DNA of 64,000 nucleotides. Origin: Acidobacteriaceae bacterium. Its GTDB lineage: Bacteria; Acidobacteriota; Terriglobia; Terriglobales; Acidobacteriaceae. Position 1 is the first letter of the stretch. Each line of letters opens with the position of its first letter. Shown here in pieces: positions 8,806 through 18,120 of the stretch. Location of the stretch: NCBI GenBank assembly GCA_030037635.1, contig JASHQH010000211.1, positions 1 through 64,000 on the forward strand, in the 5' to 3' direction. The notes under the pieces were generated by a model, which searched no databases, was not told the origin of the DNA, and was given only the letters and a program-made list of their open reading frames with translations. A program made the translations under genes and the position numbers.

Positions 8806-11280
8806 TCACGGCGCATCGATCTTGACCTTCACATTGTATCCAAGCCAGGCGTTCCGCTCCGGCCAGTGCAGCGTCCACTCCACTGCGCTCGAGCCAGCGG
8901 CAGGCAAGAGATCGGCGCTGAACCCGGCGCTGCCCAGCCCCCGGCTCTGGGCCGATTTCACCGTCTTCCAGCCGTCGTCGGTCCATACCGCCTCGAATGA
9001 GGCGTCATCCAGAATGCGCAATGTCCGGCCCGCATCCATTCTCTGAATCGGCCGCCTGCAGCTGTGGATTTCCAATCCGCGCCGCACTTGCTTGCGCCCC
9101 TCCGGCTCGCAATAGCGCTGGTAAACAGCATCGATGCGGTCGAAGACCTTATTGTCGAAGGCTGAGCGCACCAGCTTGAGATATTCCGCGTGCGCCCATA
9201 CCAGCGGCACCGCCGAGCCCGCGGGCCGTCCCTTCTTCAAATGGTGCTCCGGACAATCGGCCTCATCCCACACCTGCTCCGGAATCAGCCGGCCTGAGGT
9301 CGCAAATGCTTCGTAGGTTTTGATCAGCTGGCCAATGTCGCCCCCAGCCGCGAGTTCGTAGTGCGCGCGCTCGCCAGTCAACAGCGGCCACACACGCCCC
9401 TGACCCCATCCCTGATAGGGTCCGCCATCCGGGCGCTGCCCGTAGCCATCGTGGTTGTAACGCAACCACCCGGGCCCCTGTGGCAGATCGCGCTTGAGCA
9501 CCGCATCTACCACTTTCAGCGAATCCACCACAAGCGGATCGTCGGCGCGGCGCACCCCGTAGCGGACAAGCTCCAAAAAGCCCGCGTCGATAATCTCGCG
9601 CGCCTCAAATTCGGTCGGCGTTCCCGGCTGCTGATTCGTCAAAACGACCAGTTCCTTCCCGCACTCCTCGTGCGCATAGGCCTCGCCGCACTCCGGCGGC
9701 CGGATTCGCATGTAATGCCGCTTCACTTCAGGCAGCAGCACACCGTTATTGGTCACGGTCCAATCTTCGAGATGTCCTTCGACCCAGTCGGCATACTCTT
9801 CGAGGAATTGCGCCAGCTCCGTCGCCTGGTACGCCCGCGCCATCTCGGCTGCGCAGATCAGCCCGCCGATTACTGCCGCCAGAGTTGAAGGCGAGTAACC
9901 CGCGTTCTCCTCCCAGCGATCCTGGTGGGTGATGGGCGCATTCCGCACCAGAGAACCCGCCGCCCGCTCCACAAAAGGGAACATGTGAAGCTTACCCAGA
10001 CCTTCCGACTTCCAGAGCCGCCACGCGAGGATGAGCGGAAACGCCACTTCGTCCAATTGCTTGCCTCGCCAATACGGTGTTCCGTCGATCCAGAAGTTCT
10101 GCGCGAATCCCCCGTCAGGCTGCTGCGTGCACGCCAGATAGACCAGCGCCCGTCGCGCGGTTTCCATACGGCCGCAGGCCATCAGCGCCGTGGCCGTTTG
10201 CACCATGTCGCGTGTCCACACCAGGTGGTAGCCGCCTAGGTCGTCATCTCCCTTCACCTGCCCCCACGGAATCGACGCCGACGCCACAAACGCGCCGGGA
10301 TAGGACTTGTCCTCATGCGTCAGCAGCACCGCGTGGCTGGCTCGAAGCATCTCTCCGCCGTCCTTCGACTTCCCGGCCAGCTGCGCCGGATACTGTACCC
10401 GCCTCCACTGCTCGATGAACCGTTCCGACTGCTCATGAAAGGGCTCCGCAAGCGAGCCCATCATCTTTTGCAAAGCCGTATGATGTCCTTCGCCGACCGC
10501 GATGGCGAGCGTGAACTCCCGCACACCAGGCGCGGAATCGCTTTCGACAACGGCCGTGTTTGCGCCGCCAGGACACTCCAGGTCGATCTCGCCCATCACC
10601 GCCACGTTGCCGTTCGTCGCCGACCCGAACTCCCAATCCATTTTGAAGTTCTGCATCAGGTCCTGCCAGCCGTCGCTCGCACCCACGAATCCGCAGCTCA
10701 TGCGCGTAAATCCGCAACTGGCCGTCATGGCGAGCGACCACTGGTCCCTCCACGCCAGCAAAACATTGTGCCCGGCCAAGTCCAGGGAGCGGGCAGAGTT
10801 GCCCGCGCCGCCGCCGCTCAAATGCGGCGCCAGCAGTGCGTACAACTTCAGCCGCGACACCAGGTCTTCATTTCCCTCCAGGCGCACATGCTGCAGCACC
10901 ACTGCGTGATGCGGGTCGCAGATAATCGCCTTGGTCAGGCTGTAGCGCCCGTCGGGATCGCGATTTACATAGCGCACCCCCGTTGCCTCGGGGTCAATGT
11001 ACTCGAACGTCCTCAGCAGGTCCCGTTTCTCTTCATGAACAAACGTCTCGCCGTCAGTCACCAGAAAGCCCATGTCGCGCGTCTGCGGGTGATCGATGGT
11101 GGGAAAGTAGATCTCGTTGAGGATTCCATGCGAGCAAGTGAACCAGACACAGCTCGAGGCGGCATAGGCCGTCACCACCGCATCCTTGACGCTGGAAGTC
11201 CAGCGCGGCGCCAGGCCAGGCGCACCAAAGGCCTCGCCCTGCTGCTCAAGCCACCGGTACATCGACTGGTCATCTGCCAT
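8806..11280 (-). CDS. Glucan 1,4-alpha-glucosidase / GH15 family glycoside hydrolase
   Basis: Long ORF 8806..11403; likely start MADDQSMYRWLEQQGEAFGAPG at 11280. GYHLVWTRDMVQTATALMACGR, QNFWIDGTPYWRGKQLDEVAFPLILAWRL, GRVWPLLTGERAHYELAAG. Confidence 0.87.
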   Translation of the reverse strand: MADDQSMYRWLEQQGEAFGAPGLAPRWTSSVKDAVVTAYAASSCVWFTCSHGILNEIYFPTIDHPQTRDMGFLVTDGETFVHEEKRDLLRTFEYIDPEATGVRYVNRDPDGRYSLTKAIICDPHHAVVLQHVRLEGNEDLVSRLKLYALLAPHLSGGGAGNSARSLDLAGHNVLLAWRDQWSLAMTASCGFTRMSCGFVGASDGWQDLMQNFKMDWEFGSATNGNVAVMGEIDLECPGGANTAVVESDSAPGVREFTLAIAVGEGHHTALQKMMGSLAEPFHEQSERFIEQWRRVQYPAQLAGKSKDGGEMLRASHAVLLTHEDKSYPGAFVASASIPWGQVKGDDDLGGYHLVWTRDMVQTATALMACGRMETARRALVYLACTQQPDGGFAQNFWIDGTPYWRGKQLDEVAFPLILAWRLWKSEGLGKLHMFPFVERAAGSLVRNAPITHQDRWEENAGYSPSTLAAVIGGLICAAEMARAYQATELAQFLEEYADWVEGHLEDWTVTNNGVLLPEVKRHYMRIRPPECGEAYAHEECGKELVVLTNQQPGTPTEFEAREIIDAGFLELVRYGVRRADDPLVVDSLKVVDAVLKRDLPQGPGWLRYNHDGYGQRPDGGPYQGWGQGRVWPLLTGERAHYELAAGGDIGQLIKTYEAFATSGRLIPEQVWDEADCPEHHLKKGRPAGSAVPLVWAHAEYLKLVRSAFDNKVFDRIDAVYQRYCEPEGRKQVRRGLEIHSCRRPIQRMDAGRTLRILDDASFEAVWTDDGWKTVKSAQSRGLGSAGFSADLLPAAGSSAVEWTLHWPERNAWLGYNVKVKIDAP

Positions 11281-11382
11281 TGGCTTTTTGGTTGCCTGGA
11301 CCGCTTGCGCCCCAGGTGGATTCAGAGTTGCTCTTGGGGGAAGTTGTCCGTGGTTTCCTGATGCCGGTTCGAAATTGGGGCC

Positions 11383-12648
11383 GTGCGTCCCCAAATCCCA
11401 CAACCATTATCGACGTTCCGCCCCGCCCACCGGGTGCGCACGCGGCATTTACCGCATTTTGATCCTAAATCCATCCGCCGAATTCGGGTTATCTACAAGC
11501 CTTTGCCGCCGGAACTGCATCTTACTTCACTAGACCCGCCGCGAGGTCGAGAGAAACCGTGCGTTGGGCCGCAGATACACTATTTTGGGCCACAGATAAA
11601 GTACGCCGGGCCACACAGTTTGCATCAGTTGGACCCTGGACAAGCTTGTCCTGTCGCACTTGCAAGGCCCTTTTTTGAGGTATTGGTCGTGTCGAGCATT
11701 CTGCGAAGCCCCAGGGTGAGAGTCACCCTCTCATCCCTCTTTCAATTTGTCCAGGGAGGCTTGGGCCTCAGCGTAACGCCGGAGCATTTTTACTTCCCGA
11801 TTCCCAGTCTCAAGTCCTTTCGCGGGAAGGATTGGCGCGCTTGCCGTCCCTGCCAGGCCTTCGACTTTCACCTGAGCGAGCAGGTGCAGCGGTTGCAGTC
11901 GGAGCTCCAGCCGTATATCGCAGAATGTGCTTTCTCTGAGCGTGGCCCGCAGGTCGACGGCCAATTCCATTTCAACAACGGATTTTTTGAGCGCATCGAC
12001 GCTGAGATAGCGTATTCTTTCGTTCGCCTCCGCAAGCCCAGGCGCATCGTGGAGGTCGGAAGCGGAAATTCCACTCTGGTGCTGGCAACCGCGGTGCGCA
12101 GAAACACTCGCGAAGGATTCTTCGCCGAGTTCACGTCCATCGAGCCGCAACCCGCGCCTTTCCTCAAGAAAGGCATTCCCGGCCTATCCCAGCTCATCCC
12201 GGAAAAGGTTCAGCACGCACCCCTCGATATCTTTCGCGCGCTCGAGGCTAACGATATTTTGTTCATCGATTCGAGCCACGTGGTGTCTATCGATAGCGAC
12301 GTGCTTCACGAATGCCTCCGGATCCTGCCTGAACTGGCTCCGGGCGTACTCATTCATTTCCACGACATCTTTACCCCCTTCGATTACCCCGAAAAGTTCG
12401 TCAAGACCAACCTGTGTTTCTGGGGCGAGCAATATCTGCTTGAGGCGTTCCTTTCGTTCAATCGCTCTTTCCGGGTGATGTGGTCGGGCAGCGCCATGCA
12501 GCATTTCTATCCCGGGGTGCTCCGCCAGGCCTTTCCGGCCTGGGAAGGCAGCTTTGAGCGCATGCCTTCTTCGCTCAAGGTGTTTGCGCCTTCGCTCGAT
12601 GGCAAAAATGTGTGGCCCTGCAGTTTCTGGATCGAACGCGTGGCCTGA
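11383..12648 (+). CDS. Class I SAM-dependent methyltransferase-like protein (Methyltransf_24 type); true start uncertain
   Basis: ORF contains RRIVEVGSGNSTLVLATAVRRN, FTSIEPQPAPFLK, ANDILFIDSSHVVSIDSDVLHECLRILPELAPGVLIHFHDIFTPFDYPE. Possible starts include TTG 11683 and GTG 11689; the upstream part may be non-coding. Confidence 0.65.
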   Translation: MRPQIPQPLSTFRPAHRVRTRHLPHFDPKSIRRIRVIYKPLPPELHLTSLDPPRGREKPCVGPQIHYFGPQIKYAGPHSLHQLDPGQACPVALARPFFEVLVVSSILRSPRVRVTLSSLFQFVQGGLGLSVTPEHFYFPIPSLKSFRGKDWRACRPCQAFDFHLSEQVQRLQSELQPYIAECAFSERGPQVDGQFHFNNGFFERIDAEIAYSFVRLRKPRRIVEVGSGNSTLVLATAVRRNTREGFFAEFTSIEPQPAPFLKKGIPGLSQLIPEKVQHAPLDIFRALEANDILFIDSSHVVSIDSDVLHECLRILPELAPGVLIHFHDIFTPFDYPEKFVKTNLCFWGEQYLLEAFLSFNRSFRVMWSGSAMQHFYPGVLRQAFPAWEGSFERMPSSLKVFAPSLDGKNVWPCSFWIERVA

Positions 12649-12996
12649 ATGAGCGTGCGAGCGGCCGAATTTGCCTAGTAAAGTGCGCAAGATCAACAAG
12701 TCCTGCGGAATCAACGCAGATGTTCCCTAAAAGGGTACGTTGCACACGTGAAACGTTCCATGATTTGGGTACGTTTGGCCCCCAAATGCTGCATGATCTG
12801 GTTAGGTTTTTGAGGGAGATGTACCGCGCCAGGGCGATTTTGAGGGCAAATGTAACCAAATCTGGTTAGGATTTTGAGCAAAGGTTCGCACCCAGGTTCC
12901 CAAAAGTGTCGCAAGATGGGCCTTAGGGACGTTATTTGACGTCTTTTTGCGCGGGTTTTGCATAGAAAAGCGGAGGAGTTCGCGGGGGAGGATCGT

Positions 12997-13040
12997 CTGG
13001 CGCCCGCCCTAGCAGAGCTAGGACGGGGCACCCCGGCCAG
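12997..13040. repeat. GGGGCAC-type hairpin repeat, copy 1 (overlaps aroB 3' end)
   Basis: CTGGCGCCCGCCCTAGC-AGA-GCTAGGACGGGGCACCCCGGCCAG; inner stem CCTAGC/GCTAGG. Confidence 0.65.
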
Positions 13041-14157
13041 TGGGCCTTGGTCCGTCAGTGCCGGCCCCTACCCTGCTTCGCACCAGCATGTACTTCACCG
13101 CCGCGTCCAGCTCCGCCGCGGTCACATCCTCCACCACGCCTGCGTCGCCGATTCCGATGGGCAGCACGAACCGGCGCACCCCGCCCACATTCTTCTTGTC
13201 CCGAGCCGTGGCGGCCATCACGCGCGCCACGCTCACCTTCAGCCTGGGCAGCGGCCCGTAGCGATAGATCAGCTTCTCCAGCCGCTCCATCTGCGCGCCG
13301 GCAATCGTTCCCCTCCGCCGCGCAACGGCGAGCGCCGCTACCATGCCCCACCCTACTGCCTCGCCGTGCAGCATGGCCTTGTAGCGCGTAGCCTGCTCCA
13401 GCGCATGGCCCACGGTATGCCCGAAGTTCAGAATCATGCGCAATCCGCTCTCGCGCTCGTCCGCGCGCACCACCCCGGCCTTCATCCTGATCGACGCACC
13501 AATCACTCGCTCCAGCGCCCGCGGCTCACGCTCGAGGATCGCGTCCGCGTGCTCTTCCATGAAGCGCACCAGCGCCCGGTCGCGAATGATTCCCGCCTTT
13601 ACGCTCTCCATCAGCCCTGCGCGCAGCTCGCGGCCGGGCAGAGTGCCGAGCGTTTCGACATCGGCAAACACCGCGCGCGGCTGGTGGAATGCACCCACCA
13701 GGTTCTTGCCCTCGGGCAGGTTCACGCCCACCTTGCCGCCGATGCTCGAGTCAACCTGCGCCAGGAAGGTGGTTGGCACCTGCACGTAAGGAATACCGCG
13801 AAGAAATGCCGCCGCCACAAACCCGCCCACGTCGCCCACAATGCCGCCGCCAAAGGCAATCAGCAGCGAACTGCGGTCGCCGCCGGCGCGTACCATCTCG
13901 CGCGCCAGGCGTTCCACCGTGGCCAGGGTCTTGTACCGCTCGCCGGACGGAAGAAAGAGAACGACGGGCGTGTCCGGGAACGACCGCTCCGCGCGATGGC
14001 TCCAAAGGGCCCATATTTCAGGCGAAGTGAGCACAAACAGTCTGCGTGGCAGCCGTCCCAGCGCCCGCTGAATGCGCGGCGCCAGTGTTTCGAGCAACCC
14101 GCTTCCCGCAATGACGTCGTACTTCGCCGATGGCGTGTCGACCCGTATGGTTTGCAC
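13018..14157 (-). CDS. aroB: 3-dehydroquinate synthase
   Basis: [62 protein letters not shown] (as [11 protein letters not shown]...), [12 protein letters not shown]. Confidence 0.93.
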   Translation of the reverse strand: [379 protein letters not shown]

Positions 14158-14436
14158 AGTGATTTCATTTTAGTTGGCTGTGTTAGGAATTCGCCTTGTG
14201 GGGACGCTGCCCAGCCCCGGCTTGCGCCTGGGGCTACAGGTCCGGTCGGATCGCTGGCGCATTGCCCGCAAATTGGGAAGTGGAAAAGCAACTGCAGATC
14301 CTTCGTCGCTGCGCTCCTCTAGATGACAGCGCTTTGGCAACAGCAGTCATACAATGCTATGTTGCGACATCCAGGAGAAGATGAAATCGAGTTCCTGCAG
14401 GTGCGGGTCTGGAAACCCCACGACAGCCGGATGTCT

Positions 14437-15699
14437 TTAAAGGAACCAGATCAGCGGAATCAGCCCGCCCACGGCGAGCGCGACCAGAAACGCCAGGCTT
14501 TCGCGGCCGGTGGTGCGCTCCGAAAGGCTGTATGCGTAGATCCCCTTGATCACGTTGTTGCTGGCGGCTGCGATGAGCACCGCCCCCGCCGCTACCTTCA
14601 CGGGCGTGATGGTCCCCGCGGCCTGCGTCAACCCCATGATGAAGGGGTCGACGTCGCTCACCCCCATGATGGCGGCCAGAGTATCGACGCCCGCGCGCCC
14701 AAGGTAGGTGACCGCCAACTGCGTAAGCACCAGCATGACCAGAAACAGGAGCGCGAACAGGAACGCCGTTCCCAGCTCCAGGGGATTCTTTGGCGCCGCC
14801 TGCTGTTCGATGGCCTGCGCTCCTTTGTCGGCGCGCCGCGTCCAAAGCCAGCCCACCCCGGCCGCCACAATGGCAAGGGTGAGAAACGGCGCCAGCAGCG
14901 GAGCCATCAGCTGCCGGTTGAACAGCGCCAGAAGAATGGCCAGGCGCAGATACATGACGGCCGAGGCCATGAGGATGCTGCCCGAAAACAAATGCGGATG
15001 CTTCTCGACTTTGCCCTGGCGAGCCAGCACCACAGTCGTTACCGTAGACGAATAGGCACCGCCCAGCACCGCGGCCAGCTCAATGCCTCCCTGACCCTTG
15101 GTGAGCTTTTGCAGCACGTAGCTGGAGTAGGAGATGGCGCTGATGGCCACCACCACCAGCCACGTCTTGTAGGGATTGATGTGGAACGAGGTGAATTCCT
15201 GGTTGGGAAGCACGGGCAGAATCACGCCGCTGAGCACCAGGAACTTGGTGAAGGTGAGAATCTCGCTTGCGCCCATGCTGCTACAGAGGCTTTCCAGGGC
15301 GGCTTTCAGTTCCAGCAAAAGCAGGCTGGCAACGGCCAACGTGGTAGCGATCCAGATATGTCCGTAACAAACCAGCGCTCCCACAAGATAGGTGGTCAAC
15401 CCCGACATCTCAGTGGTGACGCCGGCGACCGCGGCTTGTGAGAGCTTGTGCCAGTAGGAGAGCAGCAGAAAGCTGGCGACCACCAGAAAACCCAGGCTGA
15501 CCGGCAGCATTTGCGTGCTCGATACCGTGGCCAGCGAATAACCGAGAAGGCCGATCAGCGGAAAGGTGCGCACACCGCCGAACGAGTAACTTGTTCCCGC
15601 AGCCTTGTGTTCCTCGCGTTCGAGCCCGATGAGGAACGAAAGGAACAGCACCAGAACGATCTTGAATGCCTCCGGCGGCAGGTCCCGGAAGATTTCCAT
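14437..15699 (-). CDS. MgtC/SapB + DUF4010 family membrane protein
   Basis: MEIFRDLPPEAFKIVLVLFLSFLIGLEREEHKAAG...GGVRTFPLIGLLGYSLA...; C-terminal multi-TM DUF4010-like half (GGAYSSTVTTVVLARQ). Confidence 0.75.
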   Translation of the reverse strand: MEIFRDLPPEAFKIVLVLFLSFLIGLEREEHKAAGTSYSFGGVRTFPLIGLLGYSLATVSSTQMLPVSLGFLVVASFLLLSYWHKLSQAAVAGVTTEMSGLTTYLVGALVCYGHIWIATTLAVASLLLLELKAALESLCSSMGASEILTFTKFLVLSGVILPVLPNQEFTSFHINPYKTWLVVVAISAISYSSYVLQKLTKGQGGIELAAVLGGAYSSTVTTVVLARQGKVEKHPHLFSGSILMASAVMYLRLAILLALFNRQLMAPLLAPFLTLAIVAAGVGWLWTRRADKGAQAIEQQAAPKNPLELGTAFLFALLFLVMLVLTQLAVTYLGRAGVDTLAAIMGVSDVDPFIMGLTQAAGTITPVKVAAGAVLIAAASNNVIKGIYAYSLSERTTGRESLAFLVALAVGGLIPLIWFL

Positions 15700-15797
15700 G
15701 TCCCACCCCTTGCCAGTACTGTGATTGGTCTGCAAGACAGCATACACTTCGCCGGCGGCATCCGAGGCAGAAAGCCCTTCGGCCAGAGAGCGAGCCA

Positions 15798-15834
15798 CCC
15801 CAGCGCGCAAAAATCGCGCGCCGGGGACCCGGCA
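15798..15834. repeat. CCCCAGCG...CGCCGGGGACCCGGC hairpin repeat, copy 1
   Basis: CCCCAGCGCGC-AAAAATC-GCGCGCCGGGG followed by ACCCGGCA; same layout as the element inside ddl at 30.6 kb. Confidence 0.65.
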
Positions 15835-15895
15835 GAGAGCGAGGGAGCAAGGGAGCAGGGGTTCGCTCGCTGTTCCCTATTCCCTCGGCGCTGTC
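15835..15895. repeat. GGGANCAAG polypurine repeat, arranged as inverted halves
   Basis: GAGCGAGGGAGCAAGGGAGCAGGGGTTCGCTCGCTGTTCCCTATTCCCTCGGCGC. Confidence 0.6.
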
Positions 15896-16011
15896 TTAAG
15901 GCTTTTCCGGCCAGCCCGCCGGCGTCATCGCCATCTTTTGCGCGCGGGAAGCGTCAAAAGGGGTAAGAACGTCGGCAAGTAACTCGCCCTTTATTCCCCA
16001 AGGGGTGACCG

Positions 16012-17067
16012 TTGCAGACAAAACATATTTTGCAGTCCTGGGGTAAGGTTCTCCGGGGCCAGACCCCGATGCTCTCCATCGAAATCACGCGCGAGTGCCC
16101 GCTGCGCTGTCCGGGCTGCTATGCCTATGGCGAAAACCATCTGGGCGGCGAAGTAACTCTGCGCGAACTTGCCGACAAGCGCGGCGACGAGCTGGTGCGC
16201 GGGGTGATTGGGCTGGTGGACAGGCTGAAGCCGCTGCAGGTGACACTGGTGGGCGGCGAGCCCATGGTGCGCCATCGCGAGCTCAGCCGCATTCTGCCCG
16301 AGCTGGCAAAGCGCGGCGTTTTTACCATGGTGGTCACGAGCGGCATCATTCCCATTCCCATGGAGTGGCTCAGCCTGCCGCGTTTTTTAGTTGCCATCTC
16401 GGTCGACGGCCTGCCTGAGCACCACGATGTGCGCCGTCATCCTGCCACCTACGAACGCATCCTCTCCAACCTTGCCGGCCGCCGCGTCAACATCCACTGG
16501 ACCATCACTGCGCCCATGCTGGGGCGTGAGGGCTACCTGGAAGAATACGTACGCTTCTGGAATGCGCGTCCCGAGGCGCACAAGATCTGGGTGAGCATCT
16601 ATACGCCGCAGCGCGGAGAACAAAGCGCCGAGCGCCTGAGCGAGGCCCAACGCGCACAAGTGGCTCACGAGTTGCCGCGCCTGCGAGGGCTTTATCCCAA
16701 GCTGCTTACGCCCCAGGGCTACGCGCAGGCACTGCTGCACCCTCCGGCTTCGCCGCGGGAATGCGGATTTTCACGCCTCTCAAAGAATTACTCGGCCGAC
16801 CTCAAGACCCAGGTTGAGCCTTGTGTGTTCGGTGGCGATCCCGACTGCTCACAGTGCGGTTGCTCGGCCAGCGCGGCGACGCACTGGATCAGCGGGATAC
16901 GCGTTGCGGGCCCGGTAAAGACCAAACACCTGTTGCGTGGATCGATGATGATCGGCGGCGCCATGGCCCGCCTGCGGCACATCGCTCTTCCCGCCTGGCG
17001 CGAACGCGAAGAGCAACCGGCTCCGTCGCGAGAAGCCAGCCTGGTTCAAATCTCAACCTCCGACTGA
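16012..17067 (+). CDS. Radical SAM protein (HpnH/SPASM-like organisation)
   Basis: TTG start preceded by AAGGGGTGACC. SIEITRECPLRCPGCYAYG (CX3CX2C), LVGGEPMVRHRELSRILPEL, ISVDGLPEHHDVRR; C-terminal CVFGGDPDCSQCGCSASA cysteine cluster. Confidence 0.82.
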   Translation: MQTKHILQSWGKVLRGQTPMLSIEITRECPLRCPGCYAYGENHLGGEVTLRELADKRGDELVRGVIGLVDRLKPLQVTLVGGEPMVRHRELSRILPELAKRGVFTMVVTSGIIPIPMEWLSLPRFLVAISVDGLPEHHDVRRHPATYERILSNLAGRRVNIHWTITAPMLGREGYLEEYVRFWNARPEAHKIWVSIYTPQRGEQSAERLSEAQRAQVAHELPRLRGLYPKLLTPQGYAQALLHPPASPRECGFSRLSKNYSADLKTQVEPCVFGGDPDCSQCGCSASAATHWISGIRVAGPVKTKHLLRGSMMIGGAMARLRHIALPAWREREEQPAPSREASLVQISTSD

Positions 17068-17077
17068 ATCGGTTCGC

Positions 17078-17950
17078 TCACTGGCGGGATTGCTGACTGG
17101 CTGACTCAGAGAGGCGCCGATTCGCGGCACTTGCCACTGCGCACACCGCGAGAATGGCTCCAATCACCATCAGCGAAACGGTCACCGGCACATCGATCCA
17201 GCGCGTGGCAAGCATCTTGAGCGCCGCCAAGGCCAGGATCGCGGCCAGTCCGTAGTGCAGATATCGAAAGCGGTCGAGGATGGCAGACAATCCGAAGTAA
17301 AGTGAGCGAAGGCCGAGAATGGCCACAACATTCGACGTGTAGGCCACAAAGGGATTGTGTGTAACCGAAAGCACGGCAGGAATGGAGTCGGTGGCGAAGA
17401 GAATGTCGGTAATTTCGACTGCGAGAATCACCAGCCAAAGCGGCGCGTGGCCGGATTTTGGGCGCCGGAAGCCGGACATCCAAGATCGGCCGCCGCGCAG
17501 TGTCCGCCAGGCCGCATAGAGCAGCAGTGCGCCGAAGATCCACGTCACCCAGCTGAAATGGCGTAGCAGTGCGATGCCTGCCGCGATAAACGCGGCGCGC
17601 AGGACGAATGCACCCCACACGCCCCACAACAAAACCCGGCGCTCGCGCACAGCGTCGATTTGAAAGGCTCGAAACAGAACCAGAAAGACGAAGAGATTGT
17701 CGACGCTGAGCGAGGCCTCGATGGTGTAGCCGGCCACGAATTCGAGGGCCGCCTGCCGACCCTGCGCAGCGACGATCCAGCACGCGAATCCAGCAGCCGC
17801 CAGCACGAATCCTGCCGTAGCCAGCCATGCGATGGTTGCTCCGCGCCGCGGCTGGCGACGGGGGCCGGCCAGAAACGAGTCGGCCAGCAGCAGTGCACCC
17901 ACCACCGCGTGAAAAACCGCCCACCAGCCCCAGGAAACGCCGGCAATCAT
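17078..17950 (-). CDS. TerC family integral membrane protein
   Basis: AGYTIEASLSVDNLFVFLVLFRAFQI, LVILAVEITDILFATDSIPAVLSVTHNPFVAYTSNVVAILGLRSLYFGLS. Confidence 0.88.
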   Translation of the reverse strand: MIAGVSWGWWAVFHAVVGALLLADSFLAGPRRQPRRGATIAWLATAGFVLAAAGFACWIVAAQGRQAALEFVAGYTIEASLSVDNLFVFLVLFRAFQIDAVRERRVLLWGVWGAFVLRAAFIAAGIALLRHFSWVTWIFGALLLYAAWRTLRGGRSWMSGFRRPKSGHAPLWLVILAVEITDILFATDSIPAVLSVTHNPFVAYTSNVVAILGLRSLYFGLSAILDRFRYLHYGLAAILALAALKMLATRWIDVPVTVSLMVIGAILAVCAVASAANRRLSESASQQSRQ

Positions 17951-17961
17951 AGCTGGATGCT

Positions 17962-18042
17962 ACAAGAAGGCAGGGAACAAGGGAACAAGAAGGCAGGGAC
18001 CAAGAGACTGAGGGACTAAGGGAACGAGAAGACAGGGAAAAG
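17962..18042. repeat. GGGAACAAG polypurine repeat with internal direct repeats
   Basis: ACAAGAAGGCAGGGA at 17962-17976 and again at 17985-17999, embedded in an ~80-nt purine-rich tract. Confidence 0.7.
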
Positions 18043-18120
18043 CAATCGCGCTACCTCTGGACCTCGCCGCGCATCTCTTTACTTGAGGGCCAGCGGATAG
18101 CATCTACAGGTGGGGGATAC

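Noticed and set aside
12796-12878. Direct repeats considered as a CRISPR-like array
   Set aside because: Only two imperfect 19-bp copies, no regular spacers and no cas genes in the window.
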